NCBI RefSeq assembly: GCF_014203535.1
Contig: NZ_JACHJI010000014.1
Span: 124,001-188,000, forward strand
Direction: 5' to 3'
DNA from: Streptomyces griseomycini
Lineage (GTDB): Bacteria; Actinomycetota; Actinomycetes; Streptomycetales; Streptomycetaceae
Length of the DNA stretch: 64,000 nt
Shown: one piece after another, positions 53,042 to 61,669 of the stretch
Position numbering within the stretch: position 1 is the first letter of the stretch
Layout: every line of letters begins with the position of its first letter
The notes under the pieces: model-generated
The model's database searches: none
What the model was told of the DNA's origin: nothing
Seen by the model: only the letters and a program-made list of their open reading frames with translations
Program-made: the position numbers and the translations under genes

Positions 53042-53312
53042 CTATAACGCGGGGGCGCGGGAAATCGGTCTGACCAGGTTGAAGACCTCACGGGCTGCGT
53101 ATCGCTTGAGGCATCGGATGATCTCGCGTCGGGTCTTGCCCTCCTGGATGCGGCGTTGGTAGTACGCCTGGGTGCGGGGGTCGTGGCGCAGGCGGGTGAA
53201 CACGATGCGGTGCAGGGCGGCGTTGGCCTGGCGGTCGCCGCCGTGGTTGAGCCGGCGTGTGCGCCGCCGCCCCGACGAGTACTCGACGGGGCTGACTTGG
53301 CCGAGGCCCTCG
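53042..53312 (-). pseudogene. IS110-family transposase, C-terminal remnant
   Basis: The minus-strand translation VSPVEYSSGRRRTRRLNHGG, DRQANAALHRIVFTRL, DPRTQAYYQRRIQEGKTRRE and IIRCLKRYAAREVFNLV is the C-terminal third of an IS110/IS116/IS902 transposase, the part carrying the transposase_20 domain. The N-terminal DEDD RuvC-like domain is absent; similarity stops near 53312. The element is a dead fragment abutting a truncated DsbA-like gene. Confidence 0.85.
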
Positions 53313-53335
53313 ACACGGGAAGCGCGCGGGGCGAT

Positions 53336-53525
53336 GATGCGCGACCACCGAGAGCACCGCGACGAGGTCCGGGGCAGCCCGCACTTCTTCCTCCCGGACG
53401 GCTCGGACGTCCACAACCCGGGCATCGGCCTGCGCTGGGAGGGTGATCCCGGCGCAGGTCATCCCGTGGTCGGGGACGACGATCCTGGAGCCTACGACGC
53501 GCTCGTCCGCCGCGCGCTGGCATGA
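53336..53525 (+). pseudogene. DsbA-family thioredoxin-fold gene, 3' remnant
   Basis: The plus-strand tail VRGSPHFFLPDGSDVHNPGI then HPVVGDDDPGAYDALVRRAL matches the C-terminus of actinobacterial DsbA-family (FrnE-like) oxidoreductases, including the cis-proline segment GSPH. Everything upstream, including the CxxC active site, is missing and is replaced by the IS110 remnant at about 53.32 kb. It is therefore a truncated gene left by a transposon-linked deletion. Confidence 0.7.
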
Positions 53526-53663
53526 CGCCTCGTCCCTGCCACGAAGTCGTCGTGCGTGGCGTCCTCGTCGGCCGCAGTCGTCGGATCAGCCTTATCGTGC
53601 CCATGACCTGCATGAAGGCGGCGGAGACGGGGCAGACGGTCGTCCTGTGACGGGGAGGGTGCC

Positions 53664-54233
53664 ATGACGATGACGGAACAGTCGGCCGAGCCGGCGGAGG
53701 AGGAGACCGCTCGCTGCGCCCACCACGACGCCCACGGCCCGGGGACCGGTGCCGAGGCGCCGGAGTCCCCGCGTGAACGGGTCAACCGCCGCTGGAACGA
53801 GGTCCTGCAGGAGACGCGGGTCACCCAGGCCGGTGTACAGATCCTCTTCGGCTTCCTGCTGAGCGTGGCCTTCACCCCGCTGTTCCGGGAACTGGGGACG
53901 GTGGACCACGTCATCTACGTCCTCACCGTGGTCCTGGGCGCGTCGGCCACGGGATCGCTCATAGCACCCGTCTCCATCCACCGTTTCCTGTCCGGCCAGC
54001 GCATGAAGGACGAGGTGGTGGAGGCAGCCTGCCGCCTGATGATGTGCGGCATGGTCCTGCTCGCGCTGACCATCGGCTGCACGCTGCTGCTCATCCTGCG
54101 TTTCGTGGTCCCCGGCGTCCTCGCCGAAGTGCTCGTCGGCGGGGTCATGCTGTGGTTCGGCCTCTGCTGGTACGTGCTGCCGCTGCGCCTGCGCCGCCGC
54201 GCCGCCCGCCGCTCCCCCACCGACGACGCGTAG
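53664..54233 (+). CDS. DUF6328-like membrane protein
   Basis: The 189-residue protein has a hydrophilic acidic N-terminus (about 35 residues) and then the conserved start RVNRRWNEVLQETRVTQAGVQILFGFLLSVAF. Four hydrophobic segments follow at roughly 60-80, 90-110, 130-155 and 160-180, ending in a basic tail LRLRRRAARRSP. This matches my memory of the DUF6328 family of small actinobacterial membrane proteins of unknown function. The ATG follows GGGAGGGTGCC. It is the first intact gene after the IS remnant. Confidence 0.82.
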   Translation: MTMTEQSAEPAEEETARCAHHDAHGPGTGAEAPESPRERVNRRWNEVLQETRVTQAGVQILFGFLLSVAFTPLFRELGTVDHVIYVLTVVLGASATGSLIAPVSIHRFLSGQRMKDEVVEAACRLMMCGMVLLALTIGCTLLLILRFVVPGVLAEVLVGGVMLWFGLCWYVLPLRLRRRAARRSPTDDA

Positions 54234-54521
54234 GCGCCCGGGGCGCGAGGCGGGCAGGGCGTCGTGACCGGATGCCGGAGCAACGGGCAACACGGTCCGC
54301 CTCAGGTGCGCGGCCTGAAGGCCAGCGGGTTGCGCTGATTCTCATGGTGCGTGACGATCCCGGCATCAGCGGGCCAGTCCTGTCTGAAAGAAGCGGACTC
54401 AACGTCCATTCAGGGGCTTGGCGACTGAGTCCTGATTCCCTCGGTGAGGGCCCGTCGGCCCTTACCGGTGCGCCGGGTGGGTGTGGTTGCCAGGACTGTC
54501 GCGGGGTCGGGCCTGCCGCCG
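54234..54521. other. Intergenic stretch carrying a 20-bp element also present at 63767
   Basis: No gene is seen. AGAAGCGGACTCAACGTCCA at 54389-54408 is repeated in inverted orientation at 63767-63786, where it encodes the C-terminal RSGLNVH of a partial gene. Here it encodes the same residues in an open frame without a recognisable start, so this is probably a fragment of the same kind of mobile or repeated gene. Confidence 0.5.
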
Positions 54522-55214
54522 TCACCAGGGGAGTGCGCCGGCGCGGTCGGTCACCGTGCCGGTGGGCGTGTCGGGCCCCAGGGTGGCGATACGCACCGCC
54601 GCCTCCGCGCCCTCCTCGACGCTCTGCCCGATGTGGCCGGTGAACTCGGTCGCGGTCTGGCCGGGGTCCACCGCGTTGAAGCGGACGTCGGGGATCGTCC
54701 TGGCGTACTGCATGGTCAGCATGGTGACCGCGCTCTTCGACGAGCCGTAGGCGGCGAGCGGATACTGCGACTCGACCCGCTCCGGGTCGTGGGTCAGCGT
54801 GAACGACCCCAGACCGCTGGTGACGTTGACGACGGACGGGGCAGTTGCCTTACGCAGCAGGGGCAGGAACGCGTGCGTGACGCGCACCAGGCCGAAGACG
54901 TTGGTTTCGTAGACGTGGCGGATCTGGTCGGCCGTCATGTCCTCGGGCGTGGTCACTTCGCCGAGGATCCCGGCGTTGTTGACGAGAATGTCCAGGTGGC
55001 CCGCCCGGGCGCGCAGCGTCTCGACCGCCGCGCCGACCGACGCGTCGTCGGTCACGTCCAGCTGGACGAAGCCGGCGCCGAGCCGGTCGGCGGCCTTGCG
55101 TCCGTTCCCGGCGTCCCGGGCGCCGATCCAGACCGTCTGGCCCGCCTGTACGAGTCGGCGCGCGATCTCGTGGCCGAGGCCCCTGTTGCCGCCGGTGATC
55201 AATGTGGTGGTCAC
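54522..55214 (-). CDS. Short-chain dehydrogenase/reductase (SDR)
   Basis: The 230-residue protein starts at GTG 55214 behind AGGAGAG. It shows the classical SDR pattern: TLITGGNRGLGHEIARRL cofactor loop, DVTDDASV, ILVNNAGILG, a serine in VNVTSGLGS, and YGSSKSAV with the catalytic Tyr-x-x-x-Lys. It should reduce a carbonyl or oxidise an alcohol with NAD(P). It follows the ABM monooxygenase gene on the same strand, but a strong hairpin lies between them. Substrate unknown. Confidence 0.92.
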   Translation of the reverse strand: MTTTLITGGNRGLGHEIARRLVQAGQTVWIGARDAGNGRKAADRLGAGFVQLDVTDDASVGAAVETLRARAGHLDILVNNAGILGEVTTPEDMTADQIRHVYETNVFGLVRVTHAFLPLLRKATAPSVVNVTSGLGSFTLTHDPERVESQYPLAAYGSSKSAVTMLTMQYARTIPDVRFNAVDPGQTATEFTGHIGQSVEEGAEAAVRIATLGPDTPTGTVTDRAGALPW

Positions 55215-55245
55215 GTCGTGTCTCTCCTGTGCGTGTCGTCGGAGC

Positions 55246-55279
55246 GGGTGCTCCCGGAAAGCGGTCACCGGGAGCACCC
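55246..55279 (-). terminator. Hairpin between the ABM and SDR genes
   Basis: A 12-bp perfect stem (55246-55257 with 55268-55279) and 10-nt loop lie downstream of the ABM gene and just upstream of the SDR start, and would end the hydrolase-ABM transcript. Confidence 0.75.
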
Positions 55280-55344
55280 GGGGGATTGGTTCCGCGGCGG
55301 TGTGCTCCGTCGGCGTCGACCCCGACGTCGGCGGGCGCCCTGCT

Positions 55345-55668
55345 CTAGTGGGCGGGGCGGAACGGACGCAGCAGGCGGATGCCGTCCTCGATGGATCCGT
55401 CGATCAGTTCGAGCATCTGCGGGACGAGTTCCCGCATCCGGGGCGCGGCGAGGTGTGCGTCGAGGTGGGCGCGTGTCTCCCAGCGTTCGTAGATGACGAA
55501 CTCGCCGGGTCGGCCCTCGACTTCGTGGGACTCGTAGTCGATGTTGCCGGGGTCGTTGCGCGAGGGGGTGACGGCGGCGGTGATGAACGCCTTGAGGTCG
55601 TCCTCCCTGCCCGCCTTCGCCTTCGCGTCCCAGACGACGGTCACGTAGCCGGTGGGTGTTGCGGTCAT
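55345..55668 (-). CDS. ABM-domain (YgiN-like) quinol monooxygenase
   Basis: The 107-residue protein is a single antibiotic-biosynthesis-monooxygenase domain: VTVVWDAKAKAGREDDLKAF, SRNDPGNIDYESHEV and the FVIYERWETRAHLDAHL helix typical of YgiN-type proteins. These ferredoxin-like dimers oxidise quinols or act on reactive small molecules without a cofactor. It lies 66 bases downstream of the alpha/beta hydrolase gene on the same strand, probably in one message that starts within the 166-bp duplicated region. Confidence 0.9.
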   Translation of the reverse strand: MTATPTGYVTVVWDAKAKAGREDDLKAFITAAVTPSRNDPGNIDYESHEVEGRPGEFVIYERWETRAHLDAHLAAPRMRELVPQMLELIDGSIEDGIRLLRPFRPAH

Positions 55669-55734
55669 GGTGATTCCTTCTCTGTTCCGTGTTGTGTTCC
55701 GTGCTGACGGGCTGTGTGTCGGTACCGAGCCGGG

Positions 55735-56559
55735 TCAGCTCTTGATGAAGTCGAGGAGGTCTGCGTTGACGGTGTCGGCGTTGACGGTGCACATGCCGTG
55801 CGACAGGCCCGGGTAGACCTTCAGGGTCACGTGCTCGACCAACGTGACCGCCGACCGGGCGGAGTTGGCGATCGGGACGATCTGGTCGTCGTCGCCGTGC
55901 AGGAGGAGCGTGGGCACGTCGATTGCCCGGAGGTCGTCGGTGAAGTCCGTCTCCGAGAACGCTCTGATCCCCTCGTGGTGCGCCTGCGCGCTGCCGGCCA
56001 TCCCCTGGCGCCACCAGTTCTGGATGACGCCCTGGGAGACGTCCGCGCCCGGACGGTTGAACCCGTAGAACGGCCCGGAGGCGATGTCGAGGTAGAACTG
56101 GGAGCGGTCGGTGGCCACGCCCTCGCGGAAGCCGTCGAAGACCTCCACCGGCAGCCCTGCGGGGTTGGATGTCGTTCGGACCATGAGCGGCGGGACCGCT
56201 GCGATGAGGACGGCCTTGGCAACCCGGCCGGCACCGTGCCTGGCGACGTACCGGGCGACCTCTCCGCCACCGGCGCAGTGGCCGACGTGGACGACGTCGC
56301 GCAGGCCGAGGTGCGCCACCACGGCGGCGGCGTCCGCCGCGTAGCGGTCCATGTCGTGTCCGTGGCCGACCTGGGCGGAGCGCCCGTGCCCGCGGCGGTC
56401 GTGGGCGACGACGCGGTAGCCCCGCCGGACGAGGAACAGCAACTGGGCGTCCCAGTCGTCCGAGCTCAGCGGCCAGCCGTGGTGGAACATGACCGGTCGG
56501 CCCGAGCCCCAGTCCTTGTAGAAGATCTCGACTCCGTCGCCGGTGGTGACGAACGGCAT
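55735..56559 (-). CDS. Alpha/beta hydrolase, non-haem chloroperoxidase/perhydrolase type with Cys nucleophile
   Basis: The 274-residue protein matches cofactor-free chloroperoxidases/perhydrolases: MPFVTTGDGVEIFYKDWGSG, FHHGWPLSSDDWDAQLLFL, HDRRGHGRS, LLLHGDDDQIVP and GLSHGM. The nucleophile elbow, normally GHSTGGGE, reads GHCAGGGE with Cys95 replacing serine (codon TGC). The remaining Asp-His pair is present. A cysteine nucleophile resembles dienelactone hydrolase and could alter the chemistry or abolish perhydrolysis. Its start and entire 160-bp upstream region are nearly identical to those of the aldehyde dehydrogenase gene at 63602. Confidence 0.9.
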   Translation of the reverse strand: MPFVTTGDGVEIFYKDWGSGRPVMFHHGWPLSSDDWDAQLLFLVRRGYRVVAHDRRGHGRSAQVGHGHDMDRYAADAAAVVAHLGLRDVVHVGHCAGGGEVARYVARHGAGRVAKAVLIAAVPPLMVRTTSNPAGLPVEVFDGFREGVATDRSQFYLDIASGPFYGFNRPGADVSQGVIQNWWRQGMAGSAQAHHEGIRAFSETDFTDDLRAIDVPTLLLHGDDDQIVPIANSARSAVTLVEHVTLKVYPGLSHGMCTVNADTVNADLLDFIKS

Positions 56560-56722
56560 GGTCCGCTCCTCGTGGTCTCGCCCGGGTACCGGGCGGATTC
56601 GATGTCTCCACGAGAATGGCTCGGCCGCCGTGCCGACAGCCTCCGTCAGCTGACTGACATCCGGCCGACGGCTCGCTCACGTCAGTACCGGGGCGGTGCT
56701 GAGACCCGACCGGTGGCTCTCA
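56557..56722. repeat. 166-bp direct repeat, copy 1 (upstream region of the hydrolase gene)
   Basis: Bases 56557-56722 match 63600-63765 with only three differences (near 56580, 56627 and 56696, each G here and A there). The copy spans the hydrolase ATG, GAGGAG Shine-Dalgarno, a CCCGGTACCCGGG-type hairpin, the palindrome GTCAGCTGAC (56645-56654) and, at its far end, the stop codon of the LAL regulator. It is a duplicated regulatory region rather than a protein repeat. Confidence 0.95.
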
Positions 56723-59503
56723 CAGCCGGGTGGCCGGAGGCTCGGGAGGCAGCGCCTCCAGAGCGTCGCGGAGCCCGGCCCGCGACGTGATCCCCAGCTT
56801 CGGGAACACACGGTAGAGATGCGACGACACGGTCCGCGGCGAAAGGAACAGACGCGACGCGATCTGCGGGTTCGACAGCCCCGTCGCCGCCAGCCTGGCG
56901 ACCTCCAGCTCCTGCGGGGTGAGGGCGTCGCCGGCCTTGCCCCGGCCGGTCCGCGTCATCCCGGTGGCGCGGAGCTCCGCCGCGGCCCGGGCCTCCCACG
57001 AACGGGCCCCGAGCTCCTCGAAGCGGCCGCGGGCGGCGGCCAGCTGCACCCGGGCCTCGCGGTTGAGCCCCTGACGGCGCAGCCTCTCGCCGTACGCCAG
57101 ATGAGCACGGCCGACCTCGAAGGGCCACTGCTCGACGCCCGGCAGCCCGAGTGCCTCCTCGAAGCACCGGACCATGTCCTCGGCAGCCGATGTCATCGCC
57201 GTGACCGTGGCCGCGCTCAGCGCGAACCGCGACGAGAGGTGACCGACACCGGCGTCGCGCAGCGCGTCCGCGTGCCGTCGCGCCTCCGCGTGCCGCCCGG
57301 AGCGCACGGCGGCCTCGACGAGGTCCGGCGCGGACCACACGGCCTCGGGGTTGAACGCCGGCAGCACACCCGGAGCGCAGATCGCCGTGGCGTGCCGGAA
57401 CGCCGTCTCGAAGTCGGCGGCGCCGAGGGCCGCCCGGGCCGCCGCCTGGTGGGCGCAGTTCTCCAGCCGCCGCAGGCCCCTGGGACCCGACCACCCCCAG
57501 ATGTCCTCGCAGTGCTCCCGGCACGCGTCGAGGGCGCCGCGCTGGGCCGCGGCCATTGCAGCGACGTAATGCCCCACCTGGGCGAACAGGTGGTACCCCG
57601 TCTCCTCGGACAGGGCGATGAGCTCGTCCGCGGCGCCGGCCGACGCCTGCCACCGGCCGGCGTACAGGTCGTCCAGGGCGACGAACATCAGGGCCGGCAT
57701 GCTCGATCCCACCGCGCCGCCGTCGCGTATGACCCGGGACACGGCCTCGCGACAGCCCGGAAGCCGGTCGAGGTACGAGGCGGTCAGGGCGGTGCGGATG
57801 ACCACGTCGGCGTCACTCTGGTCCCTCAGCCGCGCGATCTCCTCGTCCAGGCGGCGCAGCATGCCGTCGGTGACGGAGCCGAGGTCGTGGTGGACGCGCC
57901 CCAGCGACGCCGCGGCGGCGGGCGCCGCCTCGGGGACCCGGGCGAGCACGTCGACCAGAGGTTGCCAGTGCTCGGGCCGGCCCGAGTACTGGCTGACGAG
58001 GGTGAGGGTGAACAGCGCGGTCTCCAGTTCCTCATGCGGCGGTCCGGGCATCACCGGGGCCTGCTCGACCGCCTCCATCAGGAGTGCATGGGCCGTATCG
58101 GCGTCGCCTTCCGTGACGAGCACCAGGAAGCCGGCCGTCGCGGCCGCCGAGAGCGACCGGGCCGCCGGATTGCCCTCGACCTCACGCATGATCTCGTGGC
58201 TGACCTCCAGATGGCCTGTGACCCAGGCGGCGGCATAGGCGGCCTGCGACAGGCGGCGCCTGCGGTCCGCTCGGTCGGTGCTCAGCTCGGCCGCGCGCCG
58301 CAATCTCGCGATCGCGCCGTCGGCGTCACCGCGCCGCAGGCTGCTCCGGGCCGCCGACTCCACCACGGCGGCGACCGCCTCGTCGGGCGCCGTCGTGGCT
58401 CTCGCGAGGTGATCACCGCGCCGCTCGGGCTGGTCGGCCAGCGCGTCGGCCAGCCGGCGGTGGGCGCCGCGCCGCTGTTCACCGGTGGAACCGTCGACTA
58501 CCGCGGACCTGACCAGCGGATGCCTGAAGCGCACCGCGCGGCCGTTCTCCGTGACCATGACCAGGTGGTCACGCTCCGCGGGAGCGAGTTCCTCAAGGCT
58601 GCCCGGCCCGCCGGCCGCCTCGAGGACGCCGATGTCGCCGGAGCCCTCAAGCGCCGCGAGCAGCAGTACCTCACGCGTTCCCCGCGGCAGTCGTCCGACG
58701 CGGGCGCCGTACAGAGCGCGGACATCCCGCCCCGGGCCGCTCGCCCACCCCGTCCCTCGGCCGTGCCGGTCGCCGGACACCCCGGTGGACCCGGCGAACT
58801 CGAGCAGCGCCAGGGGATTTCCCTGCGCCTCGTGGGCCACGGCCGAAAGAACCCGGCGGGGAAGGTGAGCGAAGCGTCGGGACAGCAGCCGCAGGGCGTC
58901 CGCGTCACCCAGCGGCGCGACCTCGAGCTCCGGCAGACCGGTGGACCGGAAGGATTCGCCGGACTCCGCCCGCTGCGCTCCGAGCAGCCCGATGCGGCGG
59001 CCCCCCAGTCTTCTGGCGACGAAACCCACCGCGGCCCGGCTCGCCTGGTCGACGACATGAAGGTCATCGACCACGAGGAGCAACGGCCGCTCCTTCGCGG
59101 CCTCGTCGAACAGGGACAGCGCCGCGTTCAGGACGGCGATCCGGCTCGGCGCGGGACCGGCGCCGAGACCGAGGGCGACCTCGAGGGCCTCCCGCACGGA
59201 ACGCGGCAGACGACCGAGCTCGTCCGGCAGCGAGCCGACGAGCTGATGGAGCCCCGCGAAGCTGATGTCCGTCTCGTACTCGACACCGCTCCCGCGGACG
59301 ACCCGCACCCCCTTCGCCACCGCCAGCTCGGCGGTCGCGTCCAGGAGTGCCGTCTTCCCCACGCCCGGATCACCGGTGAGCAGCAGGACAGCTCCGTCCG
59401 TCCCGGCCATGTCCAGGAACGCCGCAAGCTCGGCGAGCTCGCCCTCCCGCCCGACCAGCCCGGTCGGGCCGACGCCCATGCCTGTCCCTGGCTTCGCCCA
59501 CAT
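56720..59503 (-). CDS. LuxR-family regulator of the LAL type (AAA ATPase + TPR-like + LuxR HTH)
   Basis: The 927-residue protein has an N-terminal ATPase (VGREGELAELAAFLD, Walker A GDPGVGKTALL, Walker B LLLVVDDLHVVD), a long helical middle and a C-terminal LuxR helix-turn-helix (LTPQELEVARLAATGLSNPQ, FLSPRTVSSHLYRVFPKLGI). Such large ATP-binding LuxR regulators activate sugar or antibiotic genes when bound to an inducer. Its stop codon lies within copy 1 of the 166-bp repeat, 161 bases upstream of the hydrolase start, so it is the likely regulator of that gene. ATG 59503 is used; ATG 59479 is possible. Confidence 0.92.
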   Translation of the reverse strand: MWAKPGTGMGVGPTGLVGREGELAELAAFLDMAGTDGAVLLLTGDPGVGKTALLDATAELAVAKGVRVVRGSGVEYETDISFAGLHQLVGSLPDELGRLPRSVREALEVALGLGAGPAPSRIAVLNAALSLFDEAAKERPLLLVVDDLHVVDQASRAAVGFVARRLGGRRIGLLGAQRAESGESFRSTGLPELEVAPLGDADALRLLSRRFAHLPRRVLSAVAHEAQGNPLALLEFAGSTGVSGDRHGRGTGWASGPGRDVRALYGARVGRLPRGTREVLLLAALEGSGDIGVLEAAGGPGSLEELAPAERDHLVMVTENGRAVRFRHPLVRSAVVDGSTGEQRRGAHRRLADALADQPERRGDHLARATTAPDEAVAAVVESAARSSLRRGDADGAIARLRRAAELSTDRADRRRRLSQAAYAAAWVTGHLEVSHEIMREVEGNPAARSLSAAATAGFLVLVTEGDADTAHALLMEAVEQAPVMPGPPHEELETALFTLTLVSQYSGRPEHWQPLVDVLARVPEAAPAAAASLGRVHHDLGSVTDGMLRRLDEEIARLRDQSDADVVIRTALTASYLDRLPGCREAVSRVIRDGGAVGSSMPALMFVALDDLYAGRWQASAGAADELIALSEETGYHLFAQVGHYVAAMAAAQRGALDACREHCEDIWGWSGPRGLRRLENCAHQAAARAALGAADFETAFRHATAICAPGVLPAFNPEAVWSAPDLVEAAVRSGRHAEARRHADALRDAGVGHLSSRFALSAATVTAMTSAAEDMVRCFEEALGLPGVEQWPFEVGRAHLAYGERLRRQGLNREARVQLAAARGRFEELGARSWEARAAAELRATGMTRTGRGKAGDALTPQELEVARLAATGLSNPQIASRLFLSPRTVSSHLYRVFPKLGITSRAGLRDALEALPPEPPATRL

Positions 59504-59769
59504 CCGCCGCGTCCCTCGTCCTGCCTCGCGAAGCAGTCGAAACACTAGCCACGCACCTGACCGGGAAGTATTGCACCCACCGGCAAACGGAGCCTGAAGC
59601 CATCTGCTTCGCCGACACCCGCAGCCCCACCGCAACGACAGCACCAAGGGCAGTCAGCCTTCCCGGGAAGCGCAGTCAGCCTTCCCGGGAAGCCCTTCGA
59701 GTCGGCTGATGACGGTGATGTGGATGGCGTCGACGTTGGCGGCCCGAGCGGCGTTGAGGACCTTGGTGG

Positions 59770-59995
59770 TCTCGGCTCCGTCGATGAGTGCGCGACCCAC
59801 TCGGCGGTGCCCACAGCGCGTACGGTCGCGTGGGTCACCGCGTCCGCGCCCCGCCGTGAGGACGTCGTCCAGGGGCGGCGGGTTCGCGGTGCCGAGCGGG
59901 TGCGTCCCCGTCGTCGCCGTGAACAACGTGTCGCCGTCGTCGAGCAGGTGCACCGGGCGCACGGCACGGGCGCCGTCGTACGCCGTGCCGGCCAG
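59770..59995 (-). pseudogene. P1-family aminopeptidase (DmpA-like), frameshifted 3' remnant
   Basis: The minus strand encodes YDGARAVRPVHLLDDGDTLF, ATTGTHPLGT, PPLDDVLTAG and then, after a shift, ADAVTHATVRAVGTAEWV. Together these form the C-terminus of the P1/DmpA family of N-terminal-nucleophile aminopeptidases. One surplus base in the C-run at 59849-59852 breaks the frame, and the N-terminal two thirds are missing. It is a decayed fragment between the LAL regulator and ltrA. Confidence 0.6.
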
Positions 59996-60019
59996 GTTCC
60001 CGCGGTGGCGGGGGTTTCC

Positions 60020-61261
60020 TCACAGAACCGGCACCGCGGCGCCTTCCTCGCCCCTCCCGCGCTCCGGGCTCGCCCCGAGCGCCGTCAGCGTCACCCCGGC
60101 TGCCACCGCCAGCGCCGCCACCAGTCCCGCCGCGAGCACCGCCCAGTGACCCAGGAACGTACAGACGACCACCAGCAGCGCCGTGGCCGGCAGCACCGAC
60201 TGCTGGGCGATCCCCACCTTGTAGAAGCGCGAGTGCAGCGCCCATACCGTGAGCAGGAACAGCGCTGTCGGCAGCGTCACCGCCGCCGACGCCGACAGCG
60301 CCGAAAGGTGCGTCCTGCCCACCGCCTGCTCCACCGCCACCTCCAGGCCGGCCCCGATCGCGGCACCCGAGACGAAGATCAGGTAATGGCCGTAGCCCCA
60401 GAGGAAGGACTGCCGGTTGGACCGGAGGTGCCCGTGGATGGGGACCGCGAAGTACACCCACCAGGCGGCGAAGATGATCAGCAGTCCGCCGGCGGCGATG
60501 GGCAGCAACTCACCCAGGGCCTCGTGCTCGTCGATCCCCGACTTCACGGCGACGGTGGCCGCCGCGATGGTCTCGCCGAGCACGATGAGCGTGAGCAGCC
60601 CGTATCGTTCGGCGATGTGCTGGGGGTGCCACGGCGTGGGGTGGGCCCGCTCCGCATACAGCGGTACGGCCATCTCCAGTGGCGCCATCACCAGGAAGAC
60701 CCACGGGCGGCCGGCCTCCGGCAGGGCCAGTAGCCCCAGCCAGCCGATCTGGCACAGCCCGGTGGCGTACCGCAGCGCCATCGTCCGCTCGGGGCCCTGG
60801 CTCGACCGCGCCACGCGCAGCCACTGCGCCGTCATGGCGAGCCGCATGATCACATAGCCCAGGACGACGGCCAGGTACGCGTGTTCCTCGAACGCCCGGG
60901 AGACGCCTGCCGTCAGGACGAGCACGCCGGCTATCTGGATCAGCGTGACGATCCGGTACAGCACGTCGTCGTTGTCGTAAGCCGAGGCGAACCACGTGAA
61001 GTTCATCCACGCCCACCAGATGGCGAAGAAGATCATCAGGTAGTCGAGGATCCCCTCGCCCGTGTGTCCCCCGACCATGGCGTGCACCAGCTGGGCGCCT
61101 GCCTGGGCTATGGCCACGATGAAGCACAGGTCGAAGAAGAGCTCCAGCGAGGAGACGCCGCGGTGGGTCTCGTCGCGGCCTCGCGCCGTGAGCCTGCGCA
61201 GTGGTCTGTGGTGTGCGGGCGCCGCGGAGCACACCGGCGGCGGAGCCGGGCTGCTTGTCAT
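60020..61261 (-). CDS. ltrA: LtrA-like low temperature requirement membrane protein
   Basis: The 413-residue protein has about 10-12 membrane segments and the LtrA family signatures: SSLELFFDLCFIVAIAQAG, FFAIWWAWMNFTWFAS, AERYGLLTLIVLGETIAAAT and WWVYFAVPIHGH. Although named after a Listeria cold-growth mutant, the family's biochemical function is unknown. ATG 61261 overlaps the stop of the small two-helix protein gene by 4 bases, so the two are coupled. The open frame continues upstream into the SDR remnant but has no membrane-protein character there. Confidence 0.92.
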   Translation of the reverse strand: MTSSPAPPPVCSAAPAHHRPLRRLTARGRDETHRGVSSLELFFDLCFIVAIAQAGAQLVHAMVGGHTGEGILDYLMIFFAIWWAWMNFTWFASAYDNDDVLYRIVTLIQIAGVLVLTAGVSRAFEEHAYLAVVLGYVIMRLAMTAQWLRVARSSQGPERTMALRYATGLCQIGWLGLLALPEAGRPWVFLVMAPLEMAVPLYAERAHPTPWHPQHIAERYGLLTLIVLGETIAAATVAVKSGIDEHEALGELLPIAAGGLLIIFAAWWVYFAVPIHGHLRSNRQSFLWGYGHYLIFVSGAAIGAGLEVAVEQAVGRTHLSALSASAAVTLPTALFLLTVWALHSRFYKVGIAQQSVLPATALLVVVCTFLGHWAVLAAGLVAALAVAAGVTLTALGASPERGRGEEGAAVPVL

Positions 61262-61617
61262 CTGGTGAGCCAAGCTCCGAAGTACCGCTGCAGTCGGGGA
61301 TTGATCTGCCAGACCATCGCTGCTGCCGCCGCCGGGACGAGTACGGCGAGTCGCACCGGCAGGTACAGATCCTCCAGAACAGGGTTCGTGGCCAGGCCCA
61401 GCAGGACGATGGTGGGGTAGATACCGCACACGGTGAGGAGCCACAGCTTCCAACGCCGGACGGCGGCCGGAACGGTGGGGCCGAGCCGGGGTTCGGCGTT
61501 CGCGAACGCGTTCCGGCTCTGCTCCCGGAGCGTGTGCCGGATGTCCGTCACTGCCGGTGGACTTGGCGGTCCAGGATCGTCGGCACCGTAGGCATGGGAA
61601 ACAAGTCTCTCGTTCAT
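61258..61617 (-). CDS. Small two-helix membrane protein coupled to ltrA
   Basis: The 119-residue protein starts at ATG 61617 after GGAGTGG. After about 50 polar residues, it has two hydrophobic helices (KLWLLTVCGIYPTIVLLGLA and LAVLVPAAAAAMVWQINPRL) and ends RYFGAWLTR. This tail closely resembles the two-helix C-terminal module of membrane-bound ABM (antibiotic biosynthesis monooxygenase) proteins (WLAxYP, then a VxPxLxRxFxxWL-type end), but the N-terminal ABM domain is absent. It overlaps ltrA by 4 bases and may be an LtrA partner. Function unknown. Confidence 0.78.
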   Translation of the reverse strand: MNERLVSHAYGADDPGPPSPPAVTDIRHTLREQSRNAFANAEPRLGPTVPAAVRRWKLWLLTVCGIYPTIVLLGLATNPVLEDLYLPVRLAVLVPAAAAAMVWQINPRLQRYFGAWLTR

Positions 61618-61669
61618 GGACCACTCCAGATCGACATGCTGCGTATCGTTTTGATTCCATCGGCTCCTG

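Noticed and set aside
56696..59548. Open frame of 950 codons on the plus strand
   Set aside because: Antisense shadow of the LAL regulator, with no recognisable domain and atypical composition.
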